The notes: generated from the letters alone by a model not told the origin. Numbered from the stretch's first letter, positions 32,180-44,416 are shown. The stretch: DNA of 64,000 nucleotides from Monoplex corrugatus (GCA_030674185.1 JAPXFY010000018.1:46278432-46342431); one strand, 5' to 3'. Numbers and translations: made by a program.

Positions 32180-33660
32180 GTTTCAGTTCAATTCATATTG
32201 CTTATAGCCCAGCCGACTCCTAGAGCCATATCAGGGCTATCACCTCCGGCATCCCCATGGGTGAAGTAAAAACTGTTACACGTCCATTCCACAAATGTCT
32301 GGTTCAAATTGCTTATAGCCCAGCCAACTACTAGAGCCATAACACGTCTGGTTGTATGCTGGTAAAACCTCACGTCATTAACTGTCTGTTGGAGTGGGTA
32401 GTCTGTACCCACTGCATTTGTTAAATTCAACAGATGCTCCGAGTCAGAGAAAGCATATATACATCTTAATTACACCACAGGAAACAATACAGATTTTGTG
32501 TGCCGCAATTATTCTTTACATTTGTACACCAGTCTCTGTCTAAACCACAATCATTCCTGCTGCTGTAAACGTTTAAGAGTTATCTTTTCTTTATGAAAAA
32601 CTATCTTCGCCTGTTTGCTCCACTGCAGTTGTCTGTGGAGTCAACATCTTGGTATTACTTGTTTTGAGGGAGCAAAGCCCGGGTTAAGTTATTGTTGTTT
32701 AAAGCCCAGCCGACCGCGTAGAGCCATATCAGGGCTATAACCGTTTCAAAACATGCAAAACTTCAACAAGAAAAAAATAACGAAAATGAAGCACACACTC
32801 CAATGCACCCGCGCACACACTCCAAGGACACGACCCCGGCGCCAACCACCCCACCCAACTTATCGCACAGGGAACCCAAAAAGACAAACCTGAATATAGA
32901 TCTAAACATAACCAAGGACACCAAAACATATAAAAACGGGTCCAAACTACCTAAAAATCGCCTCAGCATATCTCACCTCCCCAGAGCTAAACTTACACTC
33001 AACACATGCACCCAATTATCAACCCAGAGAAAACGTACGTAAGACTTTTATCAAACACGTACAGGTGAATGGACCAGCGAGGCAGAAACGACAGCAAGCA
33101 AAGAACAAGGCAGAAACAGAGAGGGATTGACAGAAAAGAGGAAATTTCTAGCACAGAATTTCCAGAAGGTGGGAATACTATTTACATTGAAAGAGCCTCC
33201 GGCATTTCCTTTGGTGAAGTGAAAACTGCTCCACCACACGCCTGGTTTATACTGCTTGTAGCCCAGCAGACCACTAGAACCATAACATGTCTGGGTTGTA
33301 TGCTCGTAAAATCTCACCGTCATTAATTAACTGTCTGTTGAAGTGGGCAGTCTGTACCACTGTGTCTGTTGAGTTCAACACACACTCCGAGTCGGAGCAA
33401 ACACACATCTTAATTATACCACTGGACGAAATACAGATTTCGTGTGCCGCAATTATTCTTTATATTTGTATACCAATCTCAATGTTTTGAACCACAATAC
33501 ACTCCTGCTGCTGCAAACGTTAAGAATTATCTTTTCTTGTGAAAAAAAGAATTATCTTTCCTTGTGAAAAACTATCTTTACCTGTTGGGTGCATTGCAGT
33601 TGTCTGGAGTCGGCATCTTGATATTACTTACTTGTTTTGAGGGAGGAAACCCCGGGTGTG
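32180..33660 (-). repeat. ~450-bp duplication flanking a RepA
   Basis: Segments 32,245-32,690 and 33,190-33,660 are diverged copies. They share TGTGTGCCGCAATTATTCTT, the RepA 5' boundary, a small LINE-B piece (32,303-32,340 and 33,245-33,283) and a GTTTTGAGGGAG end. Another LINE-B tip lies at 32,180-32,240. A related ~60-bp stretch recurs near 36,185-36,245. Confidence 0.75.
32690..33210 (-). mobile_element. RepA copy, nearly full length
   Basis: 3' tail TTATTGTTGTTTAAAGCCC to the 5' boundary, about 520 bp. The family's hydrophobic frame is open at 33,051-33,323. Confidence 0.85.
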
Positions 33661-33784
33661 TCTGTACATGACATCTATGATCTAACCAACTTGAACCCTG
33701 CTGTGCTTGTTGTGCGTGTGTGCACGTCGCATCATTCGAAAGGGTTGGGTGAGGGGAGTAAGAGAAAGTCTATTTTCGTTTTGT

Positions 33785-34268
33785 TGTTATTATTTTCAAT
33801 ACCCATCCGTCTGCGTAGAGCTGTCTCAGGATTATAACCGTTTCAAAACATGCAAAACTCCAACAGGAAAAAAAAAAGAAAAGAGAATAAAGCGCACACA
33901 CACCAATGCAACTGCGCACACAACCCAAGGACACGCCCCCGGCGCCAACCACCCCGTCCAACTTATGGCACAGGGGATCCAAGAAATTCACCTGAATACA
34001 AATTCAAACATACCTAAGGACCCAAAACATATATAAATACGGGCACAAACAACCAAAATTGCCTCCGCGCATCTCACCTCCTCAGAGCCAAAAAATGCAC
34101 TTAATACATGTACCAAATTATCAATCCAAAGAAAAAGTACGAAAGACTTTATCGAAGTCGTACAGGTGAATGGACAAGCAAAGCAGAAAATGATAGGAAG
34201 AAATAACAGAAAGCAAAGGAGGAAGAAATAAGAGCGACAGAAAAGAGCTGATTTCCAGCATAGAATTG
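33785..34268 (-). mobile_element. RepA copy
   Basis: Runs from the tail (ATTATTTTCAATACCCATCC) to a truncation within the AAGAGCTGATTTCCAGC region near the 5' end. Confidence 0.8.
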
Positions 34269-34298
34269 CGATTAAGAGAAATAATTATTGCCGTTTTC

Positions 34299-34528
34299 GT
34301 TGTTACTGTTATTGTTTATTTTGTTTAAATACCCAGCCGACTGCGTAGAGCCGTCTCAGGACTATAACCGTTTCAAAGCAATACTTCTTCAACAGGAATA
34401 AAAAGAAAAGAAAATTCAAGTACACATTCCTGCACATGATCTAAGGAATTGCCCTTGGCGTTGACCACTCCGTCCAATTTACTACACAGGGAGATGTAAA
34501 AACATACCCGAATACAAATTTAAACATA
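34299..34528 (-). mobile_element. RepA copy, 5'-truncated
   Basis: Its tail region shows GTTACTGTTATTG units. It breaks at AAGGACAC and is followed at once by a LINE-B tail. Confidence 0.8.
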
Positions 34529-34710
34529 AGGACACTCATGTTCATATTGCTTATATAGCCCAGCGACTACTAGAGCCATATCAGGACTAACGCCACGTCA
34601 AAAACGACGACTCGTTAAGATAAAAGACAACTGTTAAAACTATGCTCACCGTTGTTAATTCTGCAGGTCTAAAATGCAATTAAAGAAAAACAGCCGTAAA
34701 ATGTGCGCAC
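34529..34710 (-). mobile_element. LINE-B copy, truncated
   Basis: Tail and about 170 bp of the 3' region. Confidence 0.8.
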
Positions 34711-34769
34711 GCCGTATCATTTGATAAGGCTGGGTGGGGTGGTGGAGGAGTAAGAGAAAGTTATTGTTG

Positions 34770-35008
34770 TTTTGTTTTGTTATTGTTATTTTTGTTTCAT
34801 ACCAAGCCGACTGCGTAGAGCCGTCTCAGAACTATAACCGTTTCAAAGTAATACTTCAACAGGAAGAAAAAAGGAAATTTAAGTACACACAATGCATTCG
34901 TGCACACATAATTTAAGGAGATGACCCTGACGTTCACTAATCCGTCCAATTTACCACACAAAAGATTTAAAAACATACCCGATTACAAATTTAAACATAA
35001 CTAAGGAC
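34770..35008 (-). mobile_element. RepA copy, 5'-truncated
   Basis: Ends at the same AAGGACAC position as the copy at 34.5 kb and is again followed directly by LINE-B. Confidence 0.8.
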
Positions 35009-35400
35009 ACACAAGTTCATATTGCTTATAGCCCAGCCGACGACTAGAGCCATATCAGGCTAACACCACGTCAAAAATGAGTTCAAGTTCATATTGCTTA
35101 TAACCAGCCGACGACTAGAGCCATATCAGGCTATCACCACGTCAAAACGACAACCGTTAAGATAAAAGACAACAGTTAAAAAAAAAACATGCTCACCATT
35201 AACCTTGCAAGTCTAAAATGTAATTTAAAAAAGCCATAAAATCATTTCAGGTGAAATTTATTGATCTCGTGTAAAAACCGCAAAATTGCGTCAGGATGGA
35301 CTCCAGGAAGAGGTTCTTTTAATAAGGACTCCGCCGTGGAGTGCTTTGAGTCTCACATCGTACAAGTCCCAGCAATCAAGGAGGAGGTGTTTAACTAGGC
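35009..35400 (-). mobile_element. two LINE-B copies in tandem
   Basis: A ~65-bp copy (35,009-35,077) is followed head to tail by a ~310-bp copy (35,084-35,394) that reaches the CCHC coding region (AGCAATCAAGGAGGAGGTGT). Confidence 0.8.
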
Positions 35401-35698
35401 GACACAAAAACATGAAAATGGGCCTAAATCACCTGAAATTGCTTCTACATATCTCATTTTCCTAAAGCAAAAAATGCACCTAATACATGTACTCGATTAT
35501 CAATCCTAAAAGTATGTAAGACTTTATCGAGCACATGCAGGTAAATGGACCAGCAAGGCAGAACATTATAGGGAGAAATGACAGAGTAAAGAAACAAGGC
35601 AGAAAAGAGAGTGAAAGAAAAGAGGAATTTTTTAGCACATAAGGTGGTGATACTATTCATACTCAAAAGACTCCTTAGCATCTCTGCGAGGAGAAAAG
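35401..35698 (-). mobile_element. RepA 5' half
   Basis: Only the 5' ~300 bp is present. The hydrophobic frame is open (35,454-35,705). Confidence 0.75.
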
Positions 35699-35895
35699 GA
35701 AACATACAAATGGTCTTTCTGTGGCATTGCTCCTGTGCATAAATTGTGTCCCGACTAAGTAACTTCTGTATTGATCTCCGACTCTAACAACGATTCCATG
35801 ATTGTAAATGCATCTTAAGGTCCAGTCAGAAAAAAAAGTTCTTTTCCTGATGCAAATTTCTTTTTCATGATTCTGCATGTTCGCTCTCCCATTCA

Positions 35896-35937
<42 letters not shown>

Positions 35938-36544
35938 CTCTCTCCACAACGGCAAGTTTATAAAATGGCATTTAGCTGATAACGTCGTCCGTTGGAAAAT
36001 AAGTACGAGGTGCAATTGACGGAAAATGGTGCCCCCCTTCCCTCCTTTTGCACAATCAACCTGTGAGATGAATTTCCCGACACACTCGAACGGCGTGCTA
36101 TGGCGTCATATGGTGTAAGTCACTTGTTTCCGGCGATTGCACTCTCGGGTGTTCACTGCTGATGTCAGAGTCACGTGACTCAGTAACTTCCTGTTGCTGT
36201 AAATGTTTGAGAGTTATCTCCTCGTCATGGAAAGCTATCTCCCCTGAGACCGCTTCCTATAATTAAAAAGGCTGGACTGCGCAATGATGAATGCGTGAGC
36301 GCTGATAATGGTAATTATGTATTATCGATATGAAGTGCGGGATTTCCGTTGCGCTAGCGTCACATCTGGCCGGTTTTTCTCCCCCCTAAATTGCGTGGTT
36401 TTGTGTGTGTAAACACCGAATAGGATTCGATGCTGATTCGACACGCACTTTTCTTTTTCCTAGTTTATTACGAAAGTCCCATACACGTTACTAGGGGTTG
36501 GAAAAACACCACAAGCATTCAGTCATAATCTTTTTTTTTTCTCA
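35699..36544. other. unannotated sequence with (CT)n
   Basis: (CT)n lies at 35,896-35,943. The 36.0-36.5 kb part looks single-copy apart from a ~60-bp match to the 32.6/33.5-kb duplication. No gene recognised. Confidence 0.5.
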
Positions 36545-36712
36545 TTCTTATTCTTACTGTTTAAAACCCAGACGACTGCACAAACCATATCAGGGCTATA
36601 ACCATTTCAAAACGTATACAAATCTGGTCGGGAAAGAGAAAGCTGGAAAAGACAATTGAGTACACACATCAATGCACACAATCTATGGATATGTCCCTAG
36701 CGTTGAACAATT
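36545..36712 (-). mobile_element. RepA 3' fragment
   Basis: The 3'-most ~165 bp, 5'-truncated after GTCCCTAGCGTTGAAC. Confidence 0.75.
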
Positions 36713-36751
36713 ACAATGGACTCAATGGACAAATCTACGAAAACGCTGGAT

Positions 36752-37083
36752 GATATATTGCTTATAGCCCTAACCGACTACTAGAGCCATATCAGGGCTA
36801 ACACCGCATCAAAAACGACAACCCGGTTAAGATAAAAAAAAAACAACAGTTAAAAAACCATGCTCACCGTTAGCCTTGCAAGTCTAAAATGCAATTAAAG
36901 AAAAACAGACGTAAAATCAGATCAGGTAAAATCTATTGATCTCTTGTAAAAACTGAAGGAGTCTCGGGAGACGTTCTTTAAGGAGTCCGCCGTGTAGTGC
37001 TTTTGTCTCACATCGTAGACAAGAATTTTTGGAAGGTGGGGATATTACTATATTGAAACAGCCCCCGGCATCCTCACAGGGGT
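36752..37083 (-). mobile_element. LINE-B copy plus RepA 5' tip
   Basis: LINE-B runs from 36,752 to about 37,018 and reaches the coding end. It joins a ~60-bp RepA 5' tip (37,022-37,083, GGAAGGTGGGGATATTAC to the boundary). Confidence 0.75.
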
Positions 37084-37383
37084 AGATTAATTCTAGAAAT
37101 TACGAATGCACAACAAATACCATGGACCAGTCTTACAATCATAATAATTAACAAATGTCAACAATGTGTTTACATGCGAATGCGCGCTCACGCGTCCACA
37201 CACGTGCACACGTCTTAAAATCATAGTAACTGACAATGATGAATTTGTAAGCAAGTCCACCTCCGCACATTTACACACGTCCAAAATCACAACAACACGC
37301 CCACAGAGAGAGAGAGAGAGAGATGGAGGGGGATAGAGAAAGCGAGAACAGGGAGGGGAAGGCTGAGTGTGTGCGCGCGCGTA

Positions 37384-37423
<40 letters not shown>

Positions 37424-37720
37424 CTCTCCTGTTGATATGAAATACGGATGACATTTCCCCACAATTCCAAGGAAACGTTCGCACTAGTTTTGGATAACGT
37501 TAGCTCTGTCATGTTGTTCGTGTAATAAACGAACCCGACATCCATCACCTAACGATACTTTTACCAGTCACGCAGGCGATGTTCTTAAAAATTTATTAAT
37601 CAAGTGAGTAATCAAATCCCTCAAGACCAAATCATTTCAGTTCGACCAGCTGCTACCTGGAGTCAAGTATGTTGTGAGCTAGTTGGCATCACAGAGGACC
37701 GCGTGGTCATGTTTCATCCG
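37084..37720. other. unannotated sequence with GA and CAGA repeats
   Basis: (GA)n at about 37,302-37,322 and a pure (CAGA)n at 37,388-37,423. No gene recognised. Confidence 0.6.
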
Positions 37721-37721
37721 C

Positions 37722-37942
37722 CTCAGGTTCAGGTTCATAATGCTTGTAGCCCAGCCCACCACTAAGCCAGGGCTCAAACACCACATTAAAAATAACGCTC
37801 GGGTTTGAAATAAGGACAACATTTAAACCCAATGCTCATCGTTTTCCGTGCAAGTCAAAATACGTTTAAAGAATGACATACTCAGACGTAAAATCATACC
37901 AGGTGAAATGAATTGATCTCTTGTGAAAACTGGAAAATTGCA
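37722..37942 (-). mobile_element. LINE-B copy, truncated
   Basis: Begins with the tail CAGGTTCAGGTTCATAATGC and runs to the AAAACTGGAAAATTGCATCC segment. Confidence 0.8.
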
Positions 37943-38098
37943 TCCACTTTATAAATGTGTTCTTGAAAGCATTGCTGAAATTTTCTGACCATACAGTGCA
38001 GGTATCTCTATCTCTCAGCCTGGTTGACGCCAGGTAAAACCCCCAAAGAAAGCATAGAATAGGATTACTCTGCCTCGCTGTCCGCATTCTCAACAATC

Positions 38099-38470
38099 GT
38101 TCATTGCTTATAGCCCAGCCGACTTCTAGACTCATATCAGGAGAAACACCATATCAAAAACAACAACCAGGTTAAGATAAAAAACAAAAAAAAAAAAAAC
38201 ACCGTTATTAACCTTGCAAGTCTAAAATGCAATTAAAGAAAACCTCACTATTTGGTAGGTTTGGGGGTCTGTTGGACAACAGCTGTGCAGAGGACTGGAC
38301 GGGGAGGGGGGGGGGGTATCTTAATCTACGGTTCAGTTCAGTTCAGTTCATATTGCTTATAGCACAGCCGACTACTATAGCCATATCAGGGCTAACACCA
38401 CGTCAAAACAAAACAAAAAACCGTTACGATAAAAGAAAACAGTTAAATCTCAATCTCCAATATCATTGAA
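38099..38470 (-). mobile_element. two LINE-B copies
   Basis: 38,099-38,245 and 38,333-38,470, the second with a long GTTCA tail. A G-rich run separates them (about 38,300-38,315). Confidence 0.8.
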
Positions 38471-38485
38471 ATTTCATAAACAGTA

Positions 38486-38822
38486 ATATTATTGTTATTG
38501 TTATTTTTGTTTAGAGCCCAACCGACTGCGCAGAGCCACATCAGGGCTGTAACCCTTTCAAAACATTCACCATACTTTAACAGGAAAAAAAAAAAGGAAA
38601 AAAAAAAAAAGGAAAAGAAAATTAAGTACACATATCACTGCATTAGCGCACATAATCTAAGAAGATGCCCTTGACGCTGACCACTCCGTCCACTTTATCA
38701 CACAGGGGATTTAAAAAACAAACCTGCATACGAATTTAAACATACTTAAGGACACCAAAACATAAAAACGGGCTAAAATTGCTTCCGCATATCTCACCTC
38801 CCTAGAGCCAAAAATGCACTTT
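38486..38822 (-). mobile_element. RepA 3' two-thirds
   Basis: Tail of TTATTG units, then about 320 bp ending at the CCAAAAATGCACTT segment. Confidence 0.8.
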
Positions 38823-39388
38823 CTTGCTTTAAAAAAGAATAAGAAAAGAAATCCCGTTTATGAGGATCCTATCTTCAGAAAAAGTTTGCATAAGTTTTGT
38901 TAGCAAAACACTTAGGATTCCTGTGGACAAGGAATCTCATTAGGATATTATCATTAGTACTATTTTATTACCAGTATTCATATGTATCATTTTCCAGACC
39001 TACGTGGCATACGATATGGCAAGTAAATGGTTTTGTTGATGGAGTGCTGAAACGAGTGATCATAATCGGCACTGACAGCAGAGAAGTACAGCAGACGGCT
39101 GGCAGGCCCAAGATTTGGTTCCTTCCACTTCCAAACAACAGTAACGCTGTCCCAGGAACCGTGGTGTTGGTACAAACATGCCAGTGGCTATCTTGATTTG
39201 GACAGCCACTAACTGGACTCTGGCTGATAACTACTGACCAGACACTCCATCACCGAAGCAGGTCTTGTAGCCACCCTACTGTTGTTTCTCATTCAGTCGC
39301 AGGAGAAGATGGCTACTTTACTTAATAGCCAACACTAAGAAAATACACCACCGGCAAAATAACTCCATTCCTGTTGATTAGGGCCACC
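38823..39388. repeat. unannotated; contains RepD copy 1
   Basis: About 39,000-39,260 is a diverged relative of 40,940-41,240. Shared strings in order include GTGATCATAATC-GC, GACAGCAGAGAAG versus GAGTGCAGAGAGG, and GTACAAACATG. No function recognised. Confidence 0.4.
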
Positions 39389-39562
39389 TGTTGTTTAAAG
39401 CCCAGCCGACTGCGCAGATCCATATCAGGGCTATAACCGTTTCAAAACATACAAAACTTCAACCGGAAAAAAAAAGAAAAAGGCAATTAAGTACACATAC
39501 CAAAGCATTCGCGCACATAGTCTAAGGACATGCCCCCGGCGTTGACCACTCCGTCCAACTGA
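39389..39562 (-). mobile_element. RepA 3' fragment
   Basis: 3' ~170 bp, 5'-truncated after ACTCCGTCCAAC. Confidence 0.8.
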
Positions 39563-39826
39563 AAATTAAACACCAGCCATTATCATCAGCATGGCTGTAA
39601 TAACCAACAAATTACCATGCCTTTTTTCAATCTCCCTTAAAAAAAAAAAAAAAAGGGGGGGGGGGGAGGGATTCTTTTATATTGCTCAAAGATGTTACGT
39701 ATCTTTACGTGTATGACGTTCTTACAGATTCTAGCTGTATATTTAGATGGGAGTTTCCACTTTGACCATACCATTTTTCGAATCTCCTTCAAAAAGAAAA
39801 CAGAAAAGACAGAGCTGTTTCATATC

Positions 39827-39906
<80 letters not shown>
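39827..39906. repeat. (GA)n microsatellite
   Basis: Nearly pure GA. An A run and G run precede it at 39,641-39,668. Confidence 0.95.
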
Positions 39907-39910
<4 letters not shown>

Positions 39911-40330
39911 TCCGTTTCTGGTCAGATCGTTACTACAAATTTGGGTCAAAGAGTCGCGAATACATAGATCTGAAGCCATGACGCCAAGATCAGAGACACA
40001 GGCCAAAACAAAGTGCCTAAAACAGCACTTTTTCAAAACAACAAAACAAAACAAAACCCATTGTGAACAACATCATCAGGAACTTGTGATACTACTTAAC
40101 ATCTGTTTTTCGCTCTTTGTCATTGTATATAATTGCCTTTGCTTCACATCAAGCTTTCGTTTTGTCCGATGCTTCTCGGACTTGACAAATAGCTGCTGGT
40201 TAGCATGAACTTCATATATTATAACATTGGAGTTTACAGTCTTCTTCCTTTGCTTGTTTCTATGAAGAACTTTTTTGCTCTGGAAGCCTTCTGCACAAAA
40301 AAAAAAAAAACGAAAGAAAGAAAAGAAAAT
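39907..40330. other. unannotated sequence
   Basis: Nothing recognised. Confidence 0.5.
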
Positions 40331-40801
40331 GTACAGGCGACTTCTTGCCGTAGTACTTCACAAAGTACTATGCACTAAGTGCGACTTTTTGCCGTAGTAC
40401 TTCACATAGTACTATGCACTAAGTGCGACTTCTTGCCGCAGTACTTCACATAGTACTATGCACTAAGTGCGACTTGCCGTAGTACTTCACATAGTACTAT
40501 GCATTAAGTGCGACTTCTTGCCGTAGTACTTCACATAGTACTATGCACTAAGTGCGACTTTTTGCCGTAGTACTTCACGTAGTACTATGCACTAAGTGCG
40601 ACTTGCCGCAGTACTTCACGTAGTACTATGCACTAAGTGCGACTTGCCGTAGTACTTCACATAGTACTATGCACTAAGTGCGACTTGCCGTAGTACTTCA
40701 CGTAGTACTATGCACTAAATGCGACTTGCCGTAGTACTTCACACAGTACTATGCACTAAGTGCGACTTGCCGTAGTACTTCACGTAGTACTATGCACTAA
40801 G
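40331..40801. repeat. 41/44-bp minisatellite, 11 units
   Basis: The unit contains GCCGTAGTACTTCACATAGT and ACTATGCACTAAGTGCGACT. Units with CTT or TTT before GCCG are 44 bp and those without are 41 bp. Each unit holds overlapping short inverted repeats (AGTACT-AGTACT and GCACTAAGTGC). Confidence 0.95.
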
Positions 40802-41427
40802 AAACGTTTTCGTTTTCGCTTCGAAGGGCACATATCATACCTTCTTTAAAGAAGCTTCATTCAGTGTTGATAAAAAAAAAAATGCCTTCAGGGCCTGTGA
40901 AACGGGCACGATCATTGGCTTTTTTCAGGGGGGATAAAGAATCGCATTTTGGATGTGCGTGACAATGGGCCTATCACAGGAAAACAGGTGCTCGACAGAC
41001 TACACAAGCAGGTGATCATAATCAGCGCTGAGTGCAGAGAGGGTTCGGCTGTAGTGGACAGGTGGCAGGTCAAGATTTACGTTCATGTTTATAGTTCCCC
41101 TCACCTCCAGGCAGTGGGGTCACTACTATCTCATTATCCTGGTGTTCGTACAAACATGTCTGTGGTCAGACCTCGGACTGACGAGTACTGAACACTACAC
41201 TCCATTATGCGAGTATGTCTGGTCACTGCCGTCGGTTCCAATTTAAGTTGCCGTTGAAAAGGCGGCAGCTATAAAGGGAAACTTGTTTCCAAATTTGAAT
41301 CAGCGAGTTAAGAGTTGAGGAAACTAATATTTAAACCCAGTGCTATAGCGAATAGTAAAGTCTCTGCGTGTGTCGAGGTTGAGGATGAGCAGGGAGAGGT
41401 GGCGGAGGGGGGGGGGGACGAATTGTA

Positions 41428-41428
<1 letters not shown>
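40802..41428. repeat. unannotated; contains RepD copy 2
   Basis: Diverged relative of the 39.0-39.26 kb stretch lies at about 40,940-41,240. The rest is unremarkable; a G run sits at 41,409-41,418. Confidence 0.4.

Positions 41429-41514
<86 letters not shown>
41429..41514. repeat. (GT)n microsatellite
   Basis: 86 bp of pure GT. Confidence 0.95.
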
Positions 41515-41516
<2 letters not shown>

Positions 41517-41675
41517 CTCCTGTCTGTGTGCATAAATGGTCGAACAATATTGATATTGATGTGGTGCATATTTTAGGGCATTGTTGTAATTGGTACAAGT
41601 ACACAAGTAGGATGAAAATCACTTAGGTCTTTGTATTAACAGTATGTCGAAACATACTACTTGAAAAATTATGGC

Positions 41676-42055
41676 TTCAAGTTCAAGTTCATATTGCTTA
41701 TAGCCCAGCCGACTACTAGAGCCATATCAGGGCTAACACCATGCCAAAAATGACAACGCATTAAGATAAAAATAATAACGCTAAAAACCACGCTCACAGT
41801 TAACCTTGCAAATCTAAAATGCAACAAAATTAAAACAGCCGTAAAATCATATCAGGCGAAATCCGTTGATCTGTTGTAAAAACAGGAAAATTGCACATAT
41901 AAAGAAAAGTATAGTTTCTATTGTGATCAATGATAAATACGGCAGCCATTTCGCTTTCAAGTTCAAATTCATACTACTAATTCTAGCCCTGCGGACTACT
42001 GGAGCCTTATCAGGGCTTACACCACGTCAAAAACGACAACCAGGTTTAAGATTTC
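41676..42055 (-). mobile_element. two LINE-B copies
   Basis: 41,676-41,895 reaches the AAAACAGGAAAATTGCA segment. 41,957-42,055 is a short second copy. Confidence 0.8.
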
Positions 42056-42236
42056 GCTTTCAAAATAAACGAATTCCACGTTGTGTGTAGTCATGTTGTT
42101 CATCTTGGTTCCTTCGTGTCGGACCAAAATTACATCTTATTTGGGTCAGAATGAAACAAGATCCCCCAAGGAAGCACACGTGCTAAAAAGACTTGACGAA
42201 AATCTCTCCTGCACGGCTTCCAACAAGCTGAATTAA

Positions 42237-42422
42237 CCCTTTGACTCTCACACCGTATCCTCCAACTGCAAGAACTTAACTCTGTGACTCCCTCACCCTA
42301 TCCTCTGGCTTCCTGCAGGAAGTTGGTGGATAGGATGAAGGAGTCAAAGAGTTACGTTTTTGCTTTGTTAACATGGGTGACAGAGTAGGATGCCGGTGGA
42401 CAGTCTGCGGCAGTCAAAGGGT
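42237..42422. mobile_element. PB-MITE
   Basis: Left TTAA at 42,233-42,236. An inner palindrome is centred in CTTCCTGCAGGAAG near 42,316. The right end GTCAAAGGGTT runs straight into a LINE-B tail. A further PB-MITE right end occurs at 42,926-42,970 beyond the LINE-B. Confidence 0.75.
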
Positions 42423-42423
42423 T

Positions 42424-42925
42424 CATTTCATGTCATATTGCTTATAGCCCAGCCGACCACTAGAGCCATATCAGGGCTAACACCACGTCGGAAAGAAAAG
42501 AACCACCGTTAAGATAAAAGACAAGAGTTAAAAACCGCGCTCACCGTCAACCTTGCAAATCTGAAATGCGATTTATTAAAGAAAAACACGTAAAATCGCA
42601 TCAGGTGAAATCTATTGATCTCTTGTAAAACTGGGAAAATTGCATCAGGAGGGACGTCACGGAAGAGGTTCTTTAAGGAGTCCACCGTGTAGTGCTTTTG
42701 TCTCACATCGTACGAGTCCCAGCAATCGAGGAGGAGGTGTCGGATGCTCAACGGCTCATCACACGGTATACACCATGGTGCTTCTTCATTTTTCAAAAGG
42801 TACGAGTGAGTGTAAGATGTGTGACCCGTGTGTAACCTACATAACACCGTCTCTTTCTTAATTAAGGCTTCCTGCAGCAGATGGAAGAATTTCTTCCAGG
42901 TTAGGGCGGGTTTAGTCAAAGAGTT
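42424..42925 (-). mobile_element. LINE-B, best C-terminal copy
   Basis: Reference copy for the family's 3' end: tail, about 200 bp of 3' untranslated region, then coding sequence. It lies between two PB-MITE right ends, and its 5' truncation is at about 42,925. Confidence 0.85.
42509..42919 (-). pseudogene. LINE-B protein C-terminus with CCHC motif
   Basis: The fragment holds the end of the LINE replication protein, after its RNase H domain. It reads KKETVLCRLHTGHTSYTHSY, then the CX2CX7HX4C motif in WCIPCDEPLSIRHLLLDC, then YDVRQKHYTVDSLKNLFRDV. A GHT segment followed by this Cys-His motif is common at the C-terminus of I/Jockey-group LINE proteins and is thought to bind RNA. The polymerase, endonuclease and most of RNase H are cut off by 5' truncation. 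The last ~40 residues of the open frame come from non-coding 3' sequence. Confidence 0.8.
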
Positions 42926-42970
42926 AAGTGTAGGATGCTGGTGGACAGGCTGCGGAAGTCAAAGGGTTAA

Positions 42971-43549
42971 ACGTTCTGCAGAATGGACAGCGTAGGGTAC
43001 CCAATGAAAACATGCACTGCACAAAGATTAGATTAACTCCACATGACCCATACCAAATGTCTCTTTAAATTGAGAGCTGAGAAGACTGACACTGCTCCCG
43101 ATCTCTATTTTATCAACAAACTCTCAACGGAGGAACGTTAAGTCGATTATACTGAGTTCATAAAGCAAACAATTGTCAACAACAAAACTCTGGGGCACTT
43201 CCAACCCGTGTTTGTTGTTTGTTGTTGCTGTCGTTGATGTTGTGCTCGTTGTTGTTATATTTGTTGATTTAAATGTACGTACCAGATTGCGTTTCGCAAA
43301 AACAAAACGCTTTCAGAATTTCACAGGAAAGAAATTTCAAAGTTAAAAGTATGAAATTACCAGAATATTCACGTTAAAATGCACATTAATGGAACGAGCC
43401 TTTTGGAACGAATATATTTTGAGGATTGCTTTGAATCATGTTATTGGTACAGGTTTAGGCACTGAAATGACGTTTACTTATCGTCATATTCAATGCATTT
43501 TGACTTTTGTTTTCAGCTGGAAACTTTTTGAATCTGAAAAATAAACACA
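42971..43549. other. unannotated sequence
   Basis: No recognised gene or element; a TTG-rich patch lies at 43,208-43,268. Confidence 0.5.
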
Positions 43550-43815
43550 CAGGTTCAACTTCAAGTTAATATTGCTCAAAGCCCAACCGATCACTACAAC
43601 CATATCAGGGATAACACCAGGTTAAAGACAACTCCAGTTTTAGCCTAAAAACAATTAAAAAACCTAGTTCACAATTAGCTTTCAAGTTTAAACTTCCTTA
43701 TAAAAAAGTCTTTCCCAGACGTAGATCTATATGTTAAGATGAAATCAACTGATCTCTATAAACAAAACAAACAAAAAGCAAACAAACAAACACAAAAAAA
43801 CTTGAAAATTGCATG
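43550..43815 (-). mobile_element. LINE-B copy, diverged
   Basis: More diverged than the others, with a CAAACAAA insertion near 43,764-43,800. Confidence 0.7.
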
Positions 43816-43872
43816 AACAGCAACATCTTTAAAATCGGTTGTATATTGCTTATACCTTTCATCGCACAAGTT

Positions 43873-44416
43873 ATCGTTATCGTTATCGTTATTGTTTTTT
43901 AAAGCCTCGCCTACTGCCTAAAGCAATATCAGGGCTATAACCAATTCAAAACTTCAACAGGAAAAAAACAAAGGAAAAAAATTAAGTACACATATCAATG
44001 AATTCGTGCACATAATGTAAGGACATGCCCCCAGCGTTGGCCACTCCGTCCAATTTATCGCACAGGGGATTTAAAAAAAACACACCTGAATACAAATCTA
44101 AGCAAACCTAAGGACGCCAAACATATAAAAACAGGCATGAATTACCTGAATCGCGTCCGCATATCTCGCCTCCCTAGAGCCAAAAATGCACTTACTACAT
44201 GTACCCAATTATCTATCCTAAGAAAAAGTAAAGACTTTATCGAACACATCAGGTGAATGGATCAGCAAGGCAGAAAAATGGGAAAAAATGACAGAAAGCA
44301 AAGGAGCAAGGCAGAAATAAAGAGAAATGGCAGAAAAGAGGAAATTTCTAGCACAGAATTTCCATAAGATGAGGATACTATTTATACTGAAAGAGACCCC
44401 GGCATCCCCACGAGGG
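43873..44416 (-). mobile_element. RepA, full length
   Basis: Tail of GTTATC units, then about 540 bp to the GGGGATGCCGGGG boundary. A minus-strand hydrophobic frame is open (44,218-44,427). Confidence 0.85.
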
